From Trochalopteron elliotii (lineage: Eukaryota > Chordata > Aves > Passeriformes > Leiothrichidae): 64,000 bases of DNA. Both the position numbers and the translations under genes were made by a program. Within the stretch, counting starts at the first letter, position 1. Each line of letters opens with the position of its first letter. The notes below the pieces were generated by a model. It saw only the letters and a list, made by a program, of their open reading frames with translations, did no database searches and was not told the origin of the DNA. The stretch spans positions 558,001 to 622,000 of the forward strand of contig JANPWX010000202.1 in the NCBI GenBank assembly GCA_024734555.1, read 5' to 3'. Below are positions 1 to 11,974 of this stretch, one piece after another.

Positions 1-494
1 TGGCAGCAGTGGCGAGCTCCTGGGCTTTCCCACAAGGGTACCAAAGGAATTTTGGAGCTCCTGTCCCAGAAACAGCTGGCAGACAAACAAGACTCAAAGT
101 CAGGATTTGCATTCATTCATTTACTTCAATGAACTGTAATTCTGTAACAGGGTTTTATGTTTTCTAATGATGTTGTTTTGAATTTTCTTTTGATAGTAGT
201 GTCATTACTTATTCTGGAAGTATATTTCAGTTTTTTATACAACTCAGTATTCTAGGGAGATCTCTCTTTTCAGAAAGAAAATTAATTCAGTGTTTAACTC
301 ATAGGCGTATCTTCTGCCACCCGTTTTTAATGGGCAAAGCAAAGATAAATTCAATATAGTGCAAATCATAAGAATAATGTCCAGTGTCTTCCTTCCCCTT
401 TTCTTGGGGCAGAGCTGCCAGGCAGCATTACAGAGAGCTCTCTGGTGGGAAAAGGAGATGCAGAGAACTCTGCCATCAGTCTTTGCCTGCACTT
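1..494. other. Gene-free AT-rich stretch
   Basis: Non-coding. The only longer open frame (minus, 82 codons) has no recognisable domain and looks like chance. No repeat or RNA gene was recognised. Confidence 0.6.
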
Positions 495-715
495 AGCTAA
501 ACCCGTTGACATTCACGGGCTGTAATGGCAGGAAAGCTTTCCAAAGCCGTTTGACTGGAGAAATTTGAGTTATCGTCGTTGTCGTATCTCAGCCTGACAG
601 GGAAAATGATTTGTCGGTCAAAACGTCTCGTAAACACAGACGTTTGATTCAATTCGATCAGAGGCGGCTCCTCGCGCGGAATGCAGGCGGCTCGGCCCCG
701 AGGGAGAGGGGAATG
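495..715. promoter_or_regulatory. CpG-dense block; candidate conserved element or CpG-island promoter
   Basis: About 18 CpG dinucleotides occur in roughly 200 bases, whereas flanking DNA is strongly CpG-depleted. The left half is not GC-rich yet keeps CpGs (for example the run atcgtcgttgtcgta), which is typical of deeply conserved regulatory sequence. The right half (from about 660) becomes GC-rich with CGCGCGG-like text, more like a small CpG island. No TATA box, start codon in good context or splice donor clearly marks a gene. It could be a constrained enhancer, an alternative promoter, or the edge of a first exon. The elevated CpG density is seen directly; the function is inference. Confidence 0.45.
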
Positions 716-926
716 GGAGAGCAGGGAATTCACTGGCTCCTGGCAGCTCTGGGTCAGCAGGGAATGCATCAGAAGAAAAGCTGACTGCCTGGGGGGAGAG
801 AGGCTCTCCCAGGCCTTGGGAGCAGCTTCCCATCCCAGGCACAGGCCAGGCTGGGCCGGGACTCAGGTTTGTGTCCTGGGGTCAGCCAGAGACCTGCTGG
901 GAAGAGGGAAAATCCAGGTATCCCTT
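716..926. other. Moderately GC-rich unannotated stretch
   Basis: This is G-rich text between the CpG block and the LTR. Short open frames exist on both strands but lack domains. Nothing else was recognised. Confidence 0.5.
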
Positions 927-1350
927 TGATGCCTAGGGAAGGCTGCCCTGGAACAGAGACTAGGCAGCAAAGAGAATGAAGTAGGTATTTATTAAAAGGC
1001 CTTGAAAAATACACCTTGGGCAGCACAAGAGCCTGACCAGGGCTACACCCAAGGTGGACCCAAAATGGTCACAAAATGGATGACCGGTCATGAGGTGTCA
1101 CACTTTTATAAGTTTTGGTCCATTTGCATATTGGTTTTAATTGTCCAATTACAGCTTCAGATTATGAAGTCCCATCCTTCTTGTTTTCTCTCTTCAGTCC
1201 ACCATTGTTTATGCTTTTGGGTCTGAAAACTTCCAACAGTTGTCCTTGGTCTCCAGCAGGAAAAGGATTTGTTTTATCTACTCACTCTGTGAAGAGAGCT
1301 TACTAACACTTAATATGAGGCTCAGGACTACACCCCTAGGCAGCACAGAG
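927..1350 (-). mobile_element. Solo LTR of an avian endogenous retrovirus (probable)
   Basis: Read on the minus strand, this has the order expected for an LTR: a long U3, an octamer ATGCAAAT (1122-1129), a TATA box TATAAAAG (within 1103-1112), about 110 bases of R, a polyadenylation signal AATAAA (988-993) and a short U5. The text resembles LTRs I know from songbird genomes, but I cannot name the family securely. A 12-bp perfect palindrome (1080-1091, core accggt) lies just downstream of the TATA box. No gag, pol or env sequence flanks it, so it is a solo LTR. Both ends are approximate, and I could not find a matching target-site duplication. Confidence 0.65.
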
Positions 1351-4240
1351 TCTGAAAAACATGAAAGCTAAAATTAAGGCATCACCTTTATGCCTGGATG
1401 ACACTGGTGAGGGATGGGGCTGGCCCAATGCCAGCTGAGTGCGCCCAGGATCTCCTTCTGCAGGCCCTTGAGGGTCTGAGCAGATCTCCTTGTGCTAATG
1501 GCCTCATTAAGATCAAGCCTGTGTACATTGCAAATCTACACAAAGAGAAATTAAAGCCCAGATTAGATTAGGGGCTGAAGGCTGGGAGCGTACAGCTGTT
1601 TGCCAAATTGCACACTGAATTCCATTTCTGCATAGAGTTTTACTGATAGCAATTTGAAGGCAGTCATTAGAGCCATCAGCCTTTGAATGAGAAATTTCAA
1701 GGGACACTTCAGCACAAATCTGCTCCTCTGCTATAAGAAATTATTCCTGATATGCTTTGGGCCATGGAAACCAATTACATGAATTTTGCACAAAAACCTG
1801 TTTATCCCAAACAGGGGTAGCACTCCTGGCCATAAACAGACATTTTTTTACTTCCAATTAATTGTGTGGGTGTATAGACATAAGGAAAACTGCCTTTTCA
1901 ACTTGAATTTAATAACCAGAAAACAATGGCAGAAAGGAATCATCATTTACAGTTAGAATATGACACTCTGGCCATCCCTATTGCCTTCCTCTGCAAGCCA
2001 GCTGGATTTGTGAAAACAGACAAACCCTTTCCCATTAAATTGTAAATACTGCAGGTTTTATTCCTTACTGACTCCTAGGCTCCAAGATTTAGGAAAGGGT
2101 AGGATATTAATTTCCAGAACTGAACTTGACATAAGTCACAGTGCTCCAGTTGTCGTTTAAACTTCAGGTGTGTTTTTCTTCTATTCCAGATACTCCAGAG
2201 CTGCCCTGTAATCCCTGAATCCTACTGAATTCACACCCTGGTGATATATCAATGTCAAAGGGATGCAACTGGTAATTCTGCCTGGCTGTTAAACTGCTTC
2301 ATGTCACCCTGTTTCCAATGGCTGTTGTCAAGGTATGTGTTTTAACTGCTTCCAAGTGCTTTAATCTTATTATTAGTAGAAAAATAAGCCATTATTAATG
2401 CTTAAAGCCATTGTTATCTTCTCTCTCCCTGCCAGCCTGTTCTATGTTAATATTAGTATTTCTAAACCGAAGCTCTGTACGTGTGACTCAGGCCTCCCAT
2501 GTCATTAGTTTGAAAACCCTGAGAGCATTTTCTTACACAAAAAAATTTGCACAGGGAAGGAAGAGGGTCTTTTTATTTACCTTCAGATTTCCATCCTTGA
2601 GGATTTTCTTGCTGGGTGTTCTCAGGTTGCAGCTGCAATTAGAAGACTTAATTGGTTTTCTATGAACCCTGGGATTCCTTCATTCCCCAGGAGCTGCTGG
2701 TTTCATTAAAACCACCACCCAATATCACGAGACGTGCAATTAAATTCTCAAGCTGCCAACATAGTTGCAAAAATGGTTTATAAAGCCTCAAAGGGATAAA
2801 TAGGTTGGGAGAGGAGGTTCTGGGAGGGGCATGAGCTGCTCCAACTCCATCGGAGGTCTGGATGTTTGGTGAGAGGCACAGCACTGCTCAAACCAGATCT
2901 GGCTAAGCCTTTAGCCAAGCTGGGGCCAGGACAGCTGCAGCCACAGCACTTGCACATCTCCTGTGTGAAGGCAAGGCCCTGTAATTGCTGCTGGACTTGT
3001 GTTAACCCATGTCTGTAAAGGCCTGGCTAGGAGATGGAAGAATGGACCACAAAAGCTTCAGTTGCATCTTCTGGCTCTCTTGCAAAGCTTTTCTTCTCAA
3101 GCAGTAGTAGCATTGGGAAGGCAAAAATAAACATTCATGATATGTCTCTACTCTCCAAACTCAGCTGAGTGGAAAAGAAGTGCATTATGCCAATTTGTCT
3201 TCCAGTTGCCTGGCTTAGTGCAGTGATGGTAGCACAATATGGGGGAAGTCGTGCATGCCATGTTGAGATGTGGACTCATATCCAACCAGCAGGAAAGAGC
3301 TGAGGATTTGGTTGGGAGGAGAGAGAGATTTTCCTTTGCTAACTCCTTTTGCATCTTGCCCTGAGAAGAGGACCAAAGTATAAAATGACCAGTCCAGCAG
3401 AACAGTGCTGTATCTGTGATCCACATGTCCAGGTGTATCTTCCCTTGTTGTGCTCCTGAAGACTTGAAGCACAATCAGAAGTTCCTTTGAAATTGTGAAA
3501 GCTGTAAGTGAGGAGCATTGGCAGGTCAGAAGGAAGAGGCATCAAGAACTATACTCGCTATTTTGGTCTGGTTTTTTTCCCCCAGTACCTTTGAAAAAAG
3601 AGAGTGCATTGTAGAACCAAAAACTCATCTAGCCACCACAACATTCCTTTCCCTTCACAATTAGGGAAAAAGAAATCCTTCCAGGTATTGAAGAAGAGAA
3701 TATGTGCAGGGTTCTGTAGTCCCCTCCCTTTAGCCCTGGCTGTCTGCTGTCCTTTCCTTCAGCTGCAGTCTGCTGAGCTCCTGTCTTCCCATGGGAGGTG
3801 GACCTGGTGGCCTTGCACACAGAAATTTCAGGAAAGTAGCTGTACATCATTCAGGTAGTTGCTATTTTATTCACCCTTTGAGGCACTGGAAAGACTGCAT
3901 CTTTTTTTAAATAAGACTAACATCTGGAATAATTTGTGATTTCAATTGTAAACAAGCTTGGTGTGATTATGTAGCAGCAGATGCTGGGAAACATGAAGTA
4001 TTTAATTTGGGAGGTCCTGTCTCTCTACAGGTCTAGCAGGCCAAGAGATGGAACTTTCCTGGGAAGACCCACCACAGGAACAGCATCCAGCTTTTTTCCT
4101 TTCTCATTTTTTTTCCCCCAGCAGCCGTGCTACTTTTCTAACTTAAAAGCCAAACCTGTTCCTTTTCTCCTCTTTGTGCAAGTCTGCAGAGAGAGAGAGC
4201 GTGCAGGAAGATGGGTAGAGGCTGGGAGCACTTTCATCCT
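1351..4240. other. Gene-free stretch, nothing recognised
   Basis: AT-leaning, CpG-poor DNA. Open frames reach about 108 codons on the minus strand near 3.1-3.5 kb, but three overlap in different frames, none has a domain, and coding-like constraint is not apparent. No CR1 end, LTR or tandem repeat was found. Confidence 0.55.
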
Positions 4241-4248
4241 GCTGGGGC

Positions 4249-4266
4249 TGTGTGTGTGTGTGTGTG
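4249..4266. repeat. (TG)9 microsatellite
   Basis: Nine uninterrupted TG dinucleotides, immediately 5' of a CpG-dense block. Alternating purine-pyrimidine sequence of this kind can adopt Z-DNA. Confidence 0.95.
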
Positions 4267-4520
4267 AACATCCCGAGCATCCCGGGGGGAGCCCTCTCAG
4301 GGAGGCGCCGCGGAGCCGGTGTGCGGCGCCGATAAGGAGATGAAACAATGGCTGCGACACCGAGAGCTTGCACACAATTACTTGGTGAGGATGTTGCAGA
4401 GTCAAGGGCTTTGTGCCTTCCCTGCACGGAGCGGAGCTGCTCGCTCCTGGATGCTTAACCCCTTCTCTTCCTCTTTACCGTGTGGTTTCGTGCACAGCTT
4501 GTAAGAGCATCCAAATTTGT
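4267..4520. promoter_or_regulatory. GC-rich CpG cluster; candidate promoter or conserved element
   Basis: The stretch from about 4270 to 4450 carries well over a dozen CpGs and is clearly more GC-rich than its surroundings. It contains an 8-bp perfect GC inverted repeat (4304-4311 with 4323-4330, loop 11). A plus-strand frame of 61 codons starts at 4319 and runs past a donor-like site (tggtgag, near 4382); a second ATG near 4340 is in the same frame. The translated peptide matches no family I know. This may be a short CpG-island promoter with a first exon (possibly of a long non-coding RNA), or simply a conserved element. No downstream exon was identified. Confidence 0.35.
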
Positions 4521-7500
4521 CGATACTGAGGAAATGGCACTTGTGTTTCTTGTTACTTGCAAGGGTTTACATTTCCTTTCTTCCAGGGCCACTGTGAGAC
4601 CTGTAAACCACCTCAGCCTTGAGCCTATGTGAAGATTTAGGGATGCACAAGTAGTGCCCTGGCAGAAGTGGGCAACCTGACATGTCCTTGCTTGAGATCC
4701 CCAAGTGGAGCTAAGGAACCAAATTTCTTGTATGATTGATGCCTCATTTCCTCATTAATGCCACAAAGATTTATGTGAAGGGACTTCCAGAGTGCTAATG
4801 GAATTACCCACCTAAATCTCCCTCATGCTGATGGCAGGGAACGCTCCAGTTCTTTGCCCTCACGTTAGTGCTGGGTGAGTAATTGAATTATTTGGTAGCT
4901 AGGAAAACTAAAAGCCCTGGATCTATGTTGGTAGTGTTGAGGACTTTTCAATACCTGTTTTTTTGATGCCTGTATTTAGGCTTGAGTTATAATTTGAAAT
5001 ACAAAATGAAAACATTTTGATAATTTTTCCCATTTGAGTGCCAGTGAGAGTCAGCGGTTTCAGTCAGTAAACTCTGCCTTTTTTTTTTTTTAATTAACAA
5101 AATGCCATCCTGGAGCATTCCAGTTACCTCTGTTTAGTGTGCCTGCTCCTGTCAGGATTTTAATGTTGCTTCAGATCTGGTGCTGATTTTGCTGAAAAGT
5201 CCTTTCCCATAGCCTCATGACTGCCAGTTAATTTCCTAAAATCCAGTTGGGTTTAGTTTCTGTGCCAGGGTGCAGAACTGCACTGGCTGAGCTTGGAGAG
5301 GGTGAAAATAGCAGCACAATCACTTCTGCAGAACAGGACTGACTTCTGGTCTGGTGAAAATGACTGAAGGAGTAGGAATAATTCTGGAAATCACTCTGAA
5401 ATCAAGATGGGAGGAAACAGCTGGGGCTGGGCAGCCTCTTGTGTGAAACCACTTCCATGAACCTTGTTCAAGTGTGTGCACAGACATCTGGGAATGATTT
5501 ATTCCTTGTCATGGGCCTGACCTTGTGGAGCTGTGAATGTTGTCAGGAAAGGTGACCAGGTCAGCTGCTCCATGCACTAGGACAGCTTGTGCCTATAAAG
5601 AGAAATACAAGTTCAGGACACTGGAAGTATGAGGGTATGAAGATTAATGATAGAAAACCATCATGTGTCTGAGGAGAGGAAAGTAAGCAGGAAAAAGGAG
5701 CCTAAATTAGGCTGCACCTCCCTGGGCAGAACACTCAGGTTATAAATATTCTGGCAGCATTTAGAGCAGGGCTGGCTGTGCTGGTTGCTCTTTGCTGTCT
5801 GTGTCTATTCATGCTACTGCTGTGCTGTGCTGACAAAGCCACCCCCAGTGTCTCTGAGGTGTGGCTGAGTGTGAGTTTGGCAGCAGCACTGACTCCTGGC
5901 TCTGCTGCAGAGCATGGGGGCTCTGCATTGTGAGCATTTCATTGCTCAGCTGGTGCTAGGGATGCTGAGTTTAAAGAGCATCTTCTCAAACCTTTCCACG
6001 CTGTCACTGAGTCACCCTGATCTTTGTCATCAAGCTGCCCCAAGGGCTTGAAAAGCGTCATCACCCTCCTCTCCAGCCCCAAAGCTGACAGGCATGGGAC
6101 AGTGAGGCATGGGGAGGAAAATGTGGGGTGCTGATGTCCCAGCTGGGTGGGAGAGCCAGGAGCAAAGCATCAAAATGCTTGACATTGTCAGATTTCAGCC
6201 TTCAAAACCCCCCCAGTGATTGTTTTAGAGGAGCAAAATAGTCATTGTTGCGAGGAGCTGGTGCCTGCAGTGAGCTCCACTCTCCCCTCCCTTTCTCCTG
6301 GCCCTTTGCTGGGGGGAACCAAGGTGTGAGGGGGAGTCAGCAGCACCAGTGTGTGCTGATCAAGATCAGGCACTGGTCAGTGTTTGCTGGGCTGCAGAGG
6401 ATGGGATCACTGGGAATTGCTGCATTGCTGGGTGCAGTCAATCCACTTATCAGCACAGCACTGCTCCTGAAGGATCCCAGCCAGCTGCTCCTATCTGCCT
6501 TGGTGCATGGGAAGGAAAAGTGCAACCCAGCCTCTGGTTCCAATGAAAATTCTCTCTAATCTGGAATAGCTCTGCCCTGGGAGGTGCCTTTAATATGATA
6601 GTAGGGCTGCTATGTCAGGACAGGACGAATGCTTTTTTATTTGTGAAAAAAAAGAACTTTATTCCTACCATAAAAAAAGTTTAGTGCAGAGAGTCAACTG
6701 AGGTAATATTTTTAGAAGTTGAAAATATCAGGAAATCAAAAAAAAAGGCAACAGTGATTTTTTTTTTTTTTTTTTTAGATTTCTCTTTCTCCCATTTTAA
6801 AGCTCCTGGGAGTTCATTTCCTGATGTCATTGTCACAACTCCATATCTGAGTAATTCATTTGTATTTGTGTCTATCCCACGTATGCTTCTGTAAGTATTG
6901 TGTGCAGCTCAGACTAAATGAACAGCTAAACTGAAGCTGGTACTGAGCAAACCAAGCTGCAAACTGTGTGTATAGGCAGGAATAGAACCCTTTGCAAGAG
7001 CTCCACTGTGCCATCAGGTGTTCTCTGCTGGGTGCAGTGTTTTTCTTGGATCATTTATACAAAAAGGTCACTTTGATTTTTGTTTCCATATCAGAAGCAT
7101 TATGAGACCAGTGCTGATATCCCAACTGTGTCAGTTTCCTTGGTTTTAAGGAAATTTTCTGGGTCCCTCTGTCTGCTCATTCCTGGTTGTGCTGATGTTG
7201 CTGATGTGAATAAAATCACTACTGAGCAGGTAACTTTAATGTCTTTCCCAACTCAGACTGTTCAAGTTAAACTCTAGCTTTTGGCTTAATAACTCAATAC
7301 CTCTGAACTAACAGCACTGTTGGGCCAATCAGGACTTTAAACCAGGCTGTTTCTGTTAAGGAACCAGTGTTTTTTAGACATGCCTCTTTGCAAGATGATA
7401 CAGGAGTTACTTTATGGTTATGTTGAGTTGTGGTTATTTTTAGGGTTAGGATTCATGCAGGGAGAACGAGGAAGGGGCTGAAGCATGGGTGGAGTGGGGC

Positions 7501-9835
7501 CGTGAAGGGATTCCCAAGGGAGGTGTGGGCTGCCAAGGGACCTGGGTTGTCAGAAACTTTGTGGTTCAGTGTGTTGTGGTTGGGGAAGAGAACCCAAAAG
7601 GATGCATTGCTTGTCTCTCACTCCTTCACAATCACAGTTGCTTCTGGGGCCAGATACATCTTTCCTGAAGCATAATTTCCAGCTCCAAAGAAACCATTAG
7701 CCATTTTCCTTAGAATATACTTTGAAATGTGTCATCTATTCATTACTATCCTATTTTGAAGGAAATGGGCAACTCATTATTTTGAAATCACAAACTTTAA
7801 TGATCCTCTCTCCATGAGAATTCATTGGGCTTTATTTCTTCAAATGCCTGATGGACTCTGTGGTCGTTGCAAACAGCAGCTGCAGTTGCATAACAGGAAA
7901 AAGAGACTCCATGGACATGAGGAAAAAAACACCCTGGACAGCAGTCTAGTCTGCAAAATCAGAAATCAGATACCCATAGTTTAGGTAAATTGAAGCTGAA
8001 AGAAAACCAAGTCACTTTGCAGCCCCAGGATGAATAAAAAGCCAATCTGAATATCAAATTGACCTTGCTTCAGGGGAGAATAATTTGGCATGATGTATAT
8101 GCTGTCTCTGAATGTGTTGCTTACAGACAAACTAAATGGTTTTCCTGGAAAAAGAAGAAAAAGAGGTGAGCATAAAGTCATGAGGAAATAAGGGTCTTGC
8201 TCCCATGTTAACCCTGAGATCATTTTGGAACCAATGCACTTCTAAGGGGAAGCAGCACAGCTTTAAGGGAAAGATGCAAGATTTTTCCTGGTAAGAGTGT
8301 TCCTTTATGCATAAATTCTACAGCTATTGATGCCAGTTTTAGCACAGCAGCTCAGGGACAGCATTAATGAACACAGGACAAGTAGGAATGAGTGTATGAG
8401 AAGTGGAGAAAAAGCATGCTGTAGAGAGACTGAGGGAGTGGGTATTTAGAAGCATATCCTGGCCTCAGTGAAGGTACTGGAAACTTTATGAATGTCCAAA
8501 ATATCAGTATTATTTTTTTTTTTTTAAATAGTGGCCCTGTTATAAAGCTCCTGTAGCCAGGCAGCCCTCCTGATATGCTTGGAGTGGCTTGGTGTGTCAC
8601 TGAACCCACCACCCTGAGTGCAAGAACAGGAGTGCTTTCATTCCTGAAGCCTCACTGTCAGGTCTCATTAGGGAACTAAGTGCTCTTGTTTCTCCTAATT
8701 ACCCTGCAGACATCCCTGGTGCTGTTCAGCTTCAGTTTATGGCCCCTTCAAGTAAAGTGCAGCTCCATAAAAAGTCAGCCTAAGACGTGCAGGGTAAGAA
8801 GGCACAGACCTGCTGGGTGGGTGCAGAGCATAAATACCAGGGCTAAGTGAGAAGGTGGGTTGGCAGGAACAAGAGTGGGAAGATTGTGCCTGTTAGTTAC
8901 TGCTGGGTCTCGGGGGAATTTTGCCACCAAATTCCATTAAAATGAGAGCTTCAGCCTTTAAAAGCATCATTCAGGGGCTTGTTTTGTTAAATAAGCTAGC
9001 AAAGATTGTATATTAGTCCCTGACAGGGCTACATTTGGGTGAAAACCATGCTGAATTATTTATTTTGTCATTAATGTCACAGAAACCACAGTAAGGAGAA
9101 TTATATAGGCTGCAAAAGCGAGCGGCTCTAAGTCAGGTTCAAACAAATGGAATTGTTATTCCTCAACACCAGTAGCAGGCTGCAGCTGCTTAATGCATCC
9201 AGGAGAGGATGAGAAGTGAATGGTAAATCAATGGAAAGGTTCACACCTGACTGACAGCCTTTAAATAATGTAAAGGGTCCCTGGGTACACGGCAGAGTTA
9301 TACAATACATTAGTATTTAAGACCAGTGGAAAGACACGCAAGAAAATGTTTGGCAAGTTTTGTTCCTGTAGCTGCAAAGTTTAAAGAGCTGGAGAGTGCA
9401 TGGAAAATGGGGTGGAAAGCTCAAAGTGTGCTTGGACAATGAGAAAATAAAGAAATTTTAATTTGGCCAGACTGAATTTGATTGGTATTGGTCTTTGGTA
9501 AGGCCAGAAAGGGCTTTTTGCTGTGCAGGGCAGAGGACTCCAGGGAATGGTGCTCCCTGGAATAGTTGGGGCAAGGAGGTAAACCCAAGGCCTCTTTGGG
9601 GCTGCAGGCTCAGCCACTTCTTGTGCCACACAAGTAACATCTCTAAGCCACATCATAAAAGTCACCACAACTCTTTCTGATGGTCTCCCCATGCCATAAT
9701 AGCTTCCACAACTCTGATGCTCTGCCCACCTCTTGCCAGCTTGTGGAAAGACCATTCAGGGCATCCTGGAGGTTTTCAGCTGTGTTCTGTCTTCCACAAA
9801 ACAGCTTCTGTTTCCCTGAACAAACATCAGGAGGG
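4521..9835. other. Gene-free stretch with homopolymer tracts
   Basis: No gene, CR1 or LTR was recognised. Simple tracts seen: T13 at 5079-5091, A9 at 6738-6746 followed by T19 at 6758-6776, and T13 at 8513-8525. The part at about 8930-9200 has AT-rich text with a few CpGs and could be weakly constrained, but the case is thin. Open frames here are up to 124 codons (minus, 9381-9755) and have no domain. Confidence 0.55.
6738..6776. repeat. A9 / T19 homopolymer pair
   Basis: A9 (6738-6746) and T19 (6758-6776) are separated by 11 bases, so the A run can pair with part of the T run. The T19 is the longest homopolymer seen in the window. It is not attached to a recognisable retrocopy. Confidence 0.85.
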
Positions 9836-9890
9836 GTAGGATGAACAGAATTAGAAGTTAGAAGCAGTAGGATGAACAGAATTGGAAGTT
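9836..9890. repeat. 31-bp local tandem duplication
   Basis: A 24-base word (starting gtaggatgaacagaatt) at 9836-9859 recurs at 9867-9890 with one mismatch, at an offset of 31 bases. It looks like a recent local slippage duplication in otherwise unique DNA. Confidence 0.85.
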
Positions 9891-9958
9891 GTATCTAGCA
9901 GATACTGAGGTCACAGTCTGGTTCTGGGAGTCTGTGCATTATTGCAAATCCTCTCTGG

Positions 9959-9988
9959 ACATGTGTACATACCAGTTTGTACACATGT
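9959..9988. other. Perfect 11-bp inverted repeat (hairpin)
   Basis: The arm acatgtgtaca (9959-9969) is exactly complementary to tgtacacatgt (9978-9988), with an 8-base loop. A (CT)8 run follows at 9992-10007. No uridine-run terminator or RNA gene is evident. Confidence 0.85.
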
Positions 9989-9991
9989 GTG

Positions 9992-10007
9992 CTCTCTCTC
10001 TCTCTCT
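9992..10007. repeat. (CT)8 microsatellite
   Basis: Eight uninterrupted CT units directly 3' of the 11-bp hairpin. Confidence 0.9.
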
Positions 10008-10174
10008 GAATTATGAAAGGTCTGAACTTTGCATTTCTGACCTCAGAAATGGGTCATAAAAGGATGTTTGATTTGTGGCTGTTTGGTGTGCTCAGAAAAG
10101 GGAAGGAGGATAAATGTCTGTGATCAGGCAGATGGACATATCTTCATGTTATGATTAGTTTATGGCCATAAATT

Positions 10175-10399
10175 CAGCCACAGTAAGTTTCACTCAACAT
10201 GAGGGAGAACTTGCATATCTTGAGGGTGACAGAGCACTGGAACAGCTGCCCAGGAAGGTCATGGAGTCCCCCTGATTGGATCCCAAACCCACCTGGATGT
10301 GTTCTTGTGTCACCTGCTCCAGGTGATCCTGACTTGGCAGGAGGTTGGACTTGGATGATCTCCAGAGGTCCCTCCCAAACCTGATGATTCTGTGATTCC
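10175..10399 (+). mobile_element. CR1 LINE fragment, 3' end, 5'-truncated
   Basis: The sequence follows the CR1 3' consensus in order: an ATG-adjacent 'ctcaacatgagg' box, 'gagggtgacagagcactgg', the 'ctgcccagg' box, 'ggttggacttggatgatct', and the 3' octamer text 'tgattctgtgatt'. It contains only the end of the second ORF and the 3' UTR, with no active reverse transcriptase. Text is closer to the CR1 subfamilies with 'gtgacctgctc' near the end. The 5' edge is approximate. Confidence 0.9.
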
Positions 10400-11974
10400 A
10401 TGTTTTTTCCACTACACATAGGGATGGGAGAAAGTAAGGCTTTGATTTGTGATTCAGCAGCAGACTTTTGGTTGGACATTAGGTGTACAGTGATTTACAT
10501 GAGCTGTGCAGCTTTCTGCTTTGTCATCTATGAAATTGGTAGAAGTAGCCTGAAAATTATGTAGTGATGAGAAATGCCTTAGCAGCTCTGTGGTGCTGAG
10601 GAACAACTGTAATGAGGTAACAAGACTGTGAAACTTTGGTTTATTAAATTCTTTCCCATGTTAATGGTTAAAGTTTATGGGAATAGTATCAGAAACACAT
10701 CTGGGATTTTAAGAAGCTGAGGCATCATTTATTCTGCAGTGAGAAATGACAGCCACTAGGAAGACAAATATTAACTTTTTGTGTAACTACAGTGAGGATG
10801 AGCCTGTCAGTTAATGAAGGTTGAGAGATTGTTTTAGCAAGCAGTAGTTTGATAGTCCACAGCAGACTGGGAGGTTTATATGGAAGATTTCATGGAATAA
10901 ACTATGTATTGTAATGGTAGAATGCAGCCTTTAAAGAGGCACAGCCATTAGAAGGAACTTCTGACAGCCAGGAATGGGTTAATGAAATTAATTGCAAACA
11001 TTTTCTCAGCAATAGAAAAATTTTAAAGTAATCATACTTTTAATTTAATGATGGGGGAAAAATCTGCTTTGTCTTGTTTATGAATACTAATTTTAAAAAA
11101 CCTTAATCTGGTAACACCATTTGCTTCAGTTTCCTTAGACACCCCTCTGACCTTCTGATGGAGCAATGAAAAGTCTCTCCTCTCTTCCTGGGATTTCTCC
11201 TCTTTTATCTACCACCCACCAGTCTCCTCACTTGGTCTCCTTTGCCTGGCTGGCTGCTCTGAAGTTCTCCCTTGGTTTTGGTGCCTCCAGGCCATGGGGT
11301 AGGAGTTGAGCACAGCACAGCAGTGGACACCTGAGCCTCTCTTTGACAAAGAAAAGCAGCAGAGTCTTTTCTCTGCCACCTGGCTGGAAATCCTCAGTAG
11401 CTCCCTTTAGCCATTAATTCAGTTGAGCAACTTAAAAGGTGTCTCCACTGGCAGCTGCCTTTCTCTGTTTTTATTTGGCTGAGCATTGTTGTTATTTATT
11501 TTCCTACTAATTCCTGTGTCACTGCATGTATGTGTGTCATCTATCATGTGTGACACATCACTTGGATCTGCTCTTTTTCCTCCCTAAATCATGGGCAGAG
11601 ATACTGAGCAGCATAGGCCCAACATGCAGCTCTCAGAAACAGTCTCTTAGATGAGGATTTCACCTGTCACCATTTAGTTATTTTGGCTGTGAAATGTAGC
11701 ACACTGACTTTATTTTGCCCTGTGAACCCACAGGCAGAGCATTTGCATGATGTACAGTTACTCGGGTGAGAAAAGGTGTGATGAAGAAAAGCCCTCCCAG
11801 ATATTGAGCAGAAAACTGACTCTGCCCAATGTTCTCATACACGTGTGGGTGTGGCAAGTTCCAGTGAAGCAGTGAGAGACCCAGCTGTGGTGGTGTGAGG
11901 TGAAGAGAGTGATTACAGTCCAGGTTAGGGCACTCAGGATGATGTCACTGAAGTCCCTCCAGTGGGTTTGTATT
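10400..11974. other. Gene-free stretch between two CR1 copies
   Basis: AT-leaning DNA without a recognised gene, repeat array or RNA. It is bounded by CR1 copies of opposite orientation. Confidence 0.55.

Noticed and set aside
4319..4504. 61-codon frame in the GC-rich cluster as a protein gene
   Set aside because: Peptide not recognised and no downstream exon found; kept only as a possible promoter or first exon.
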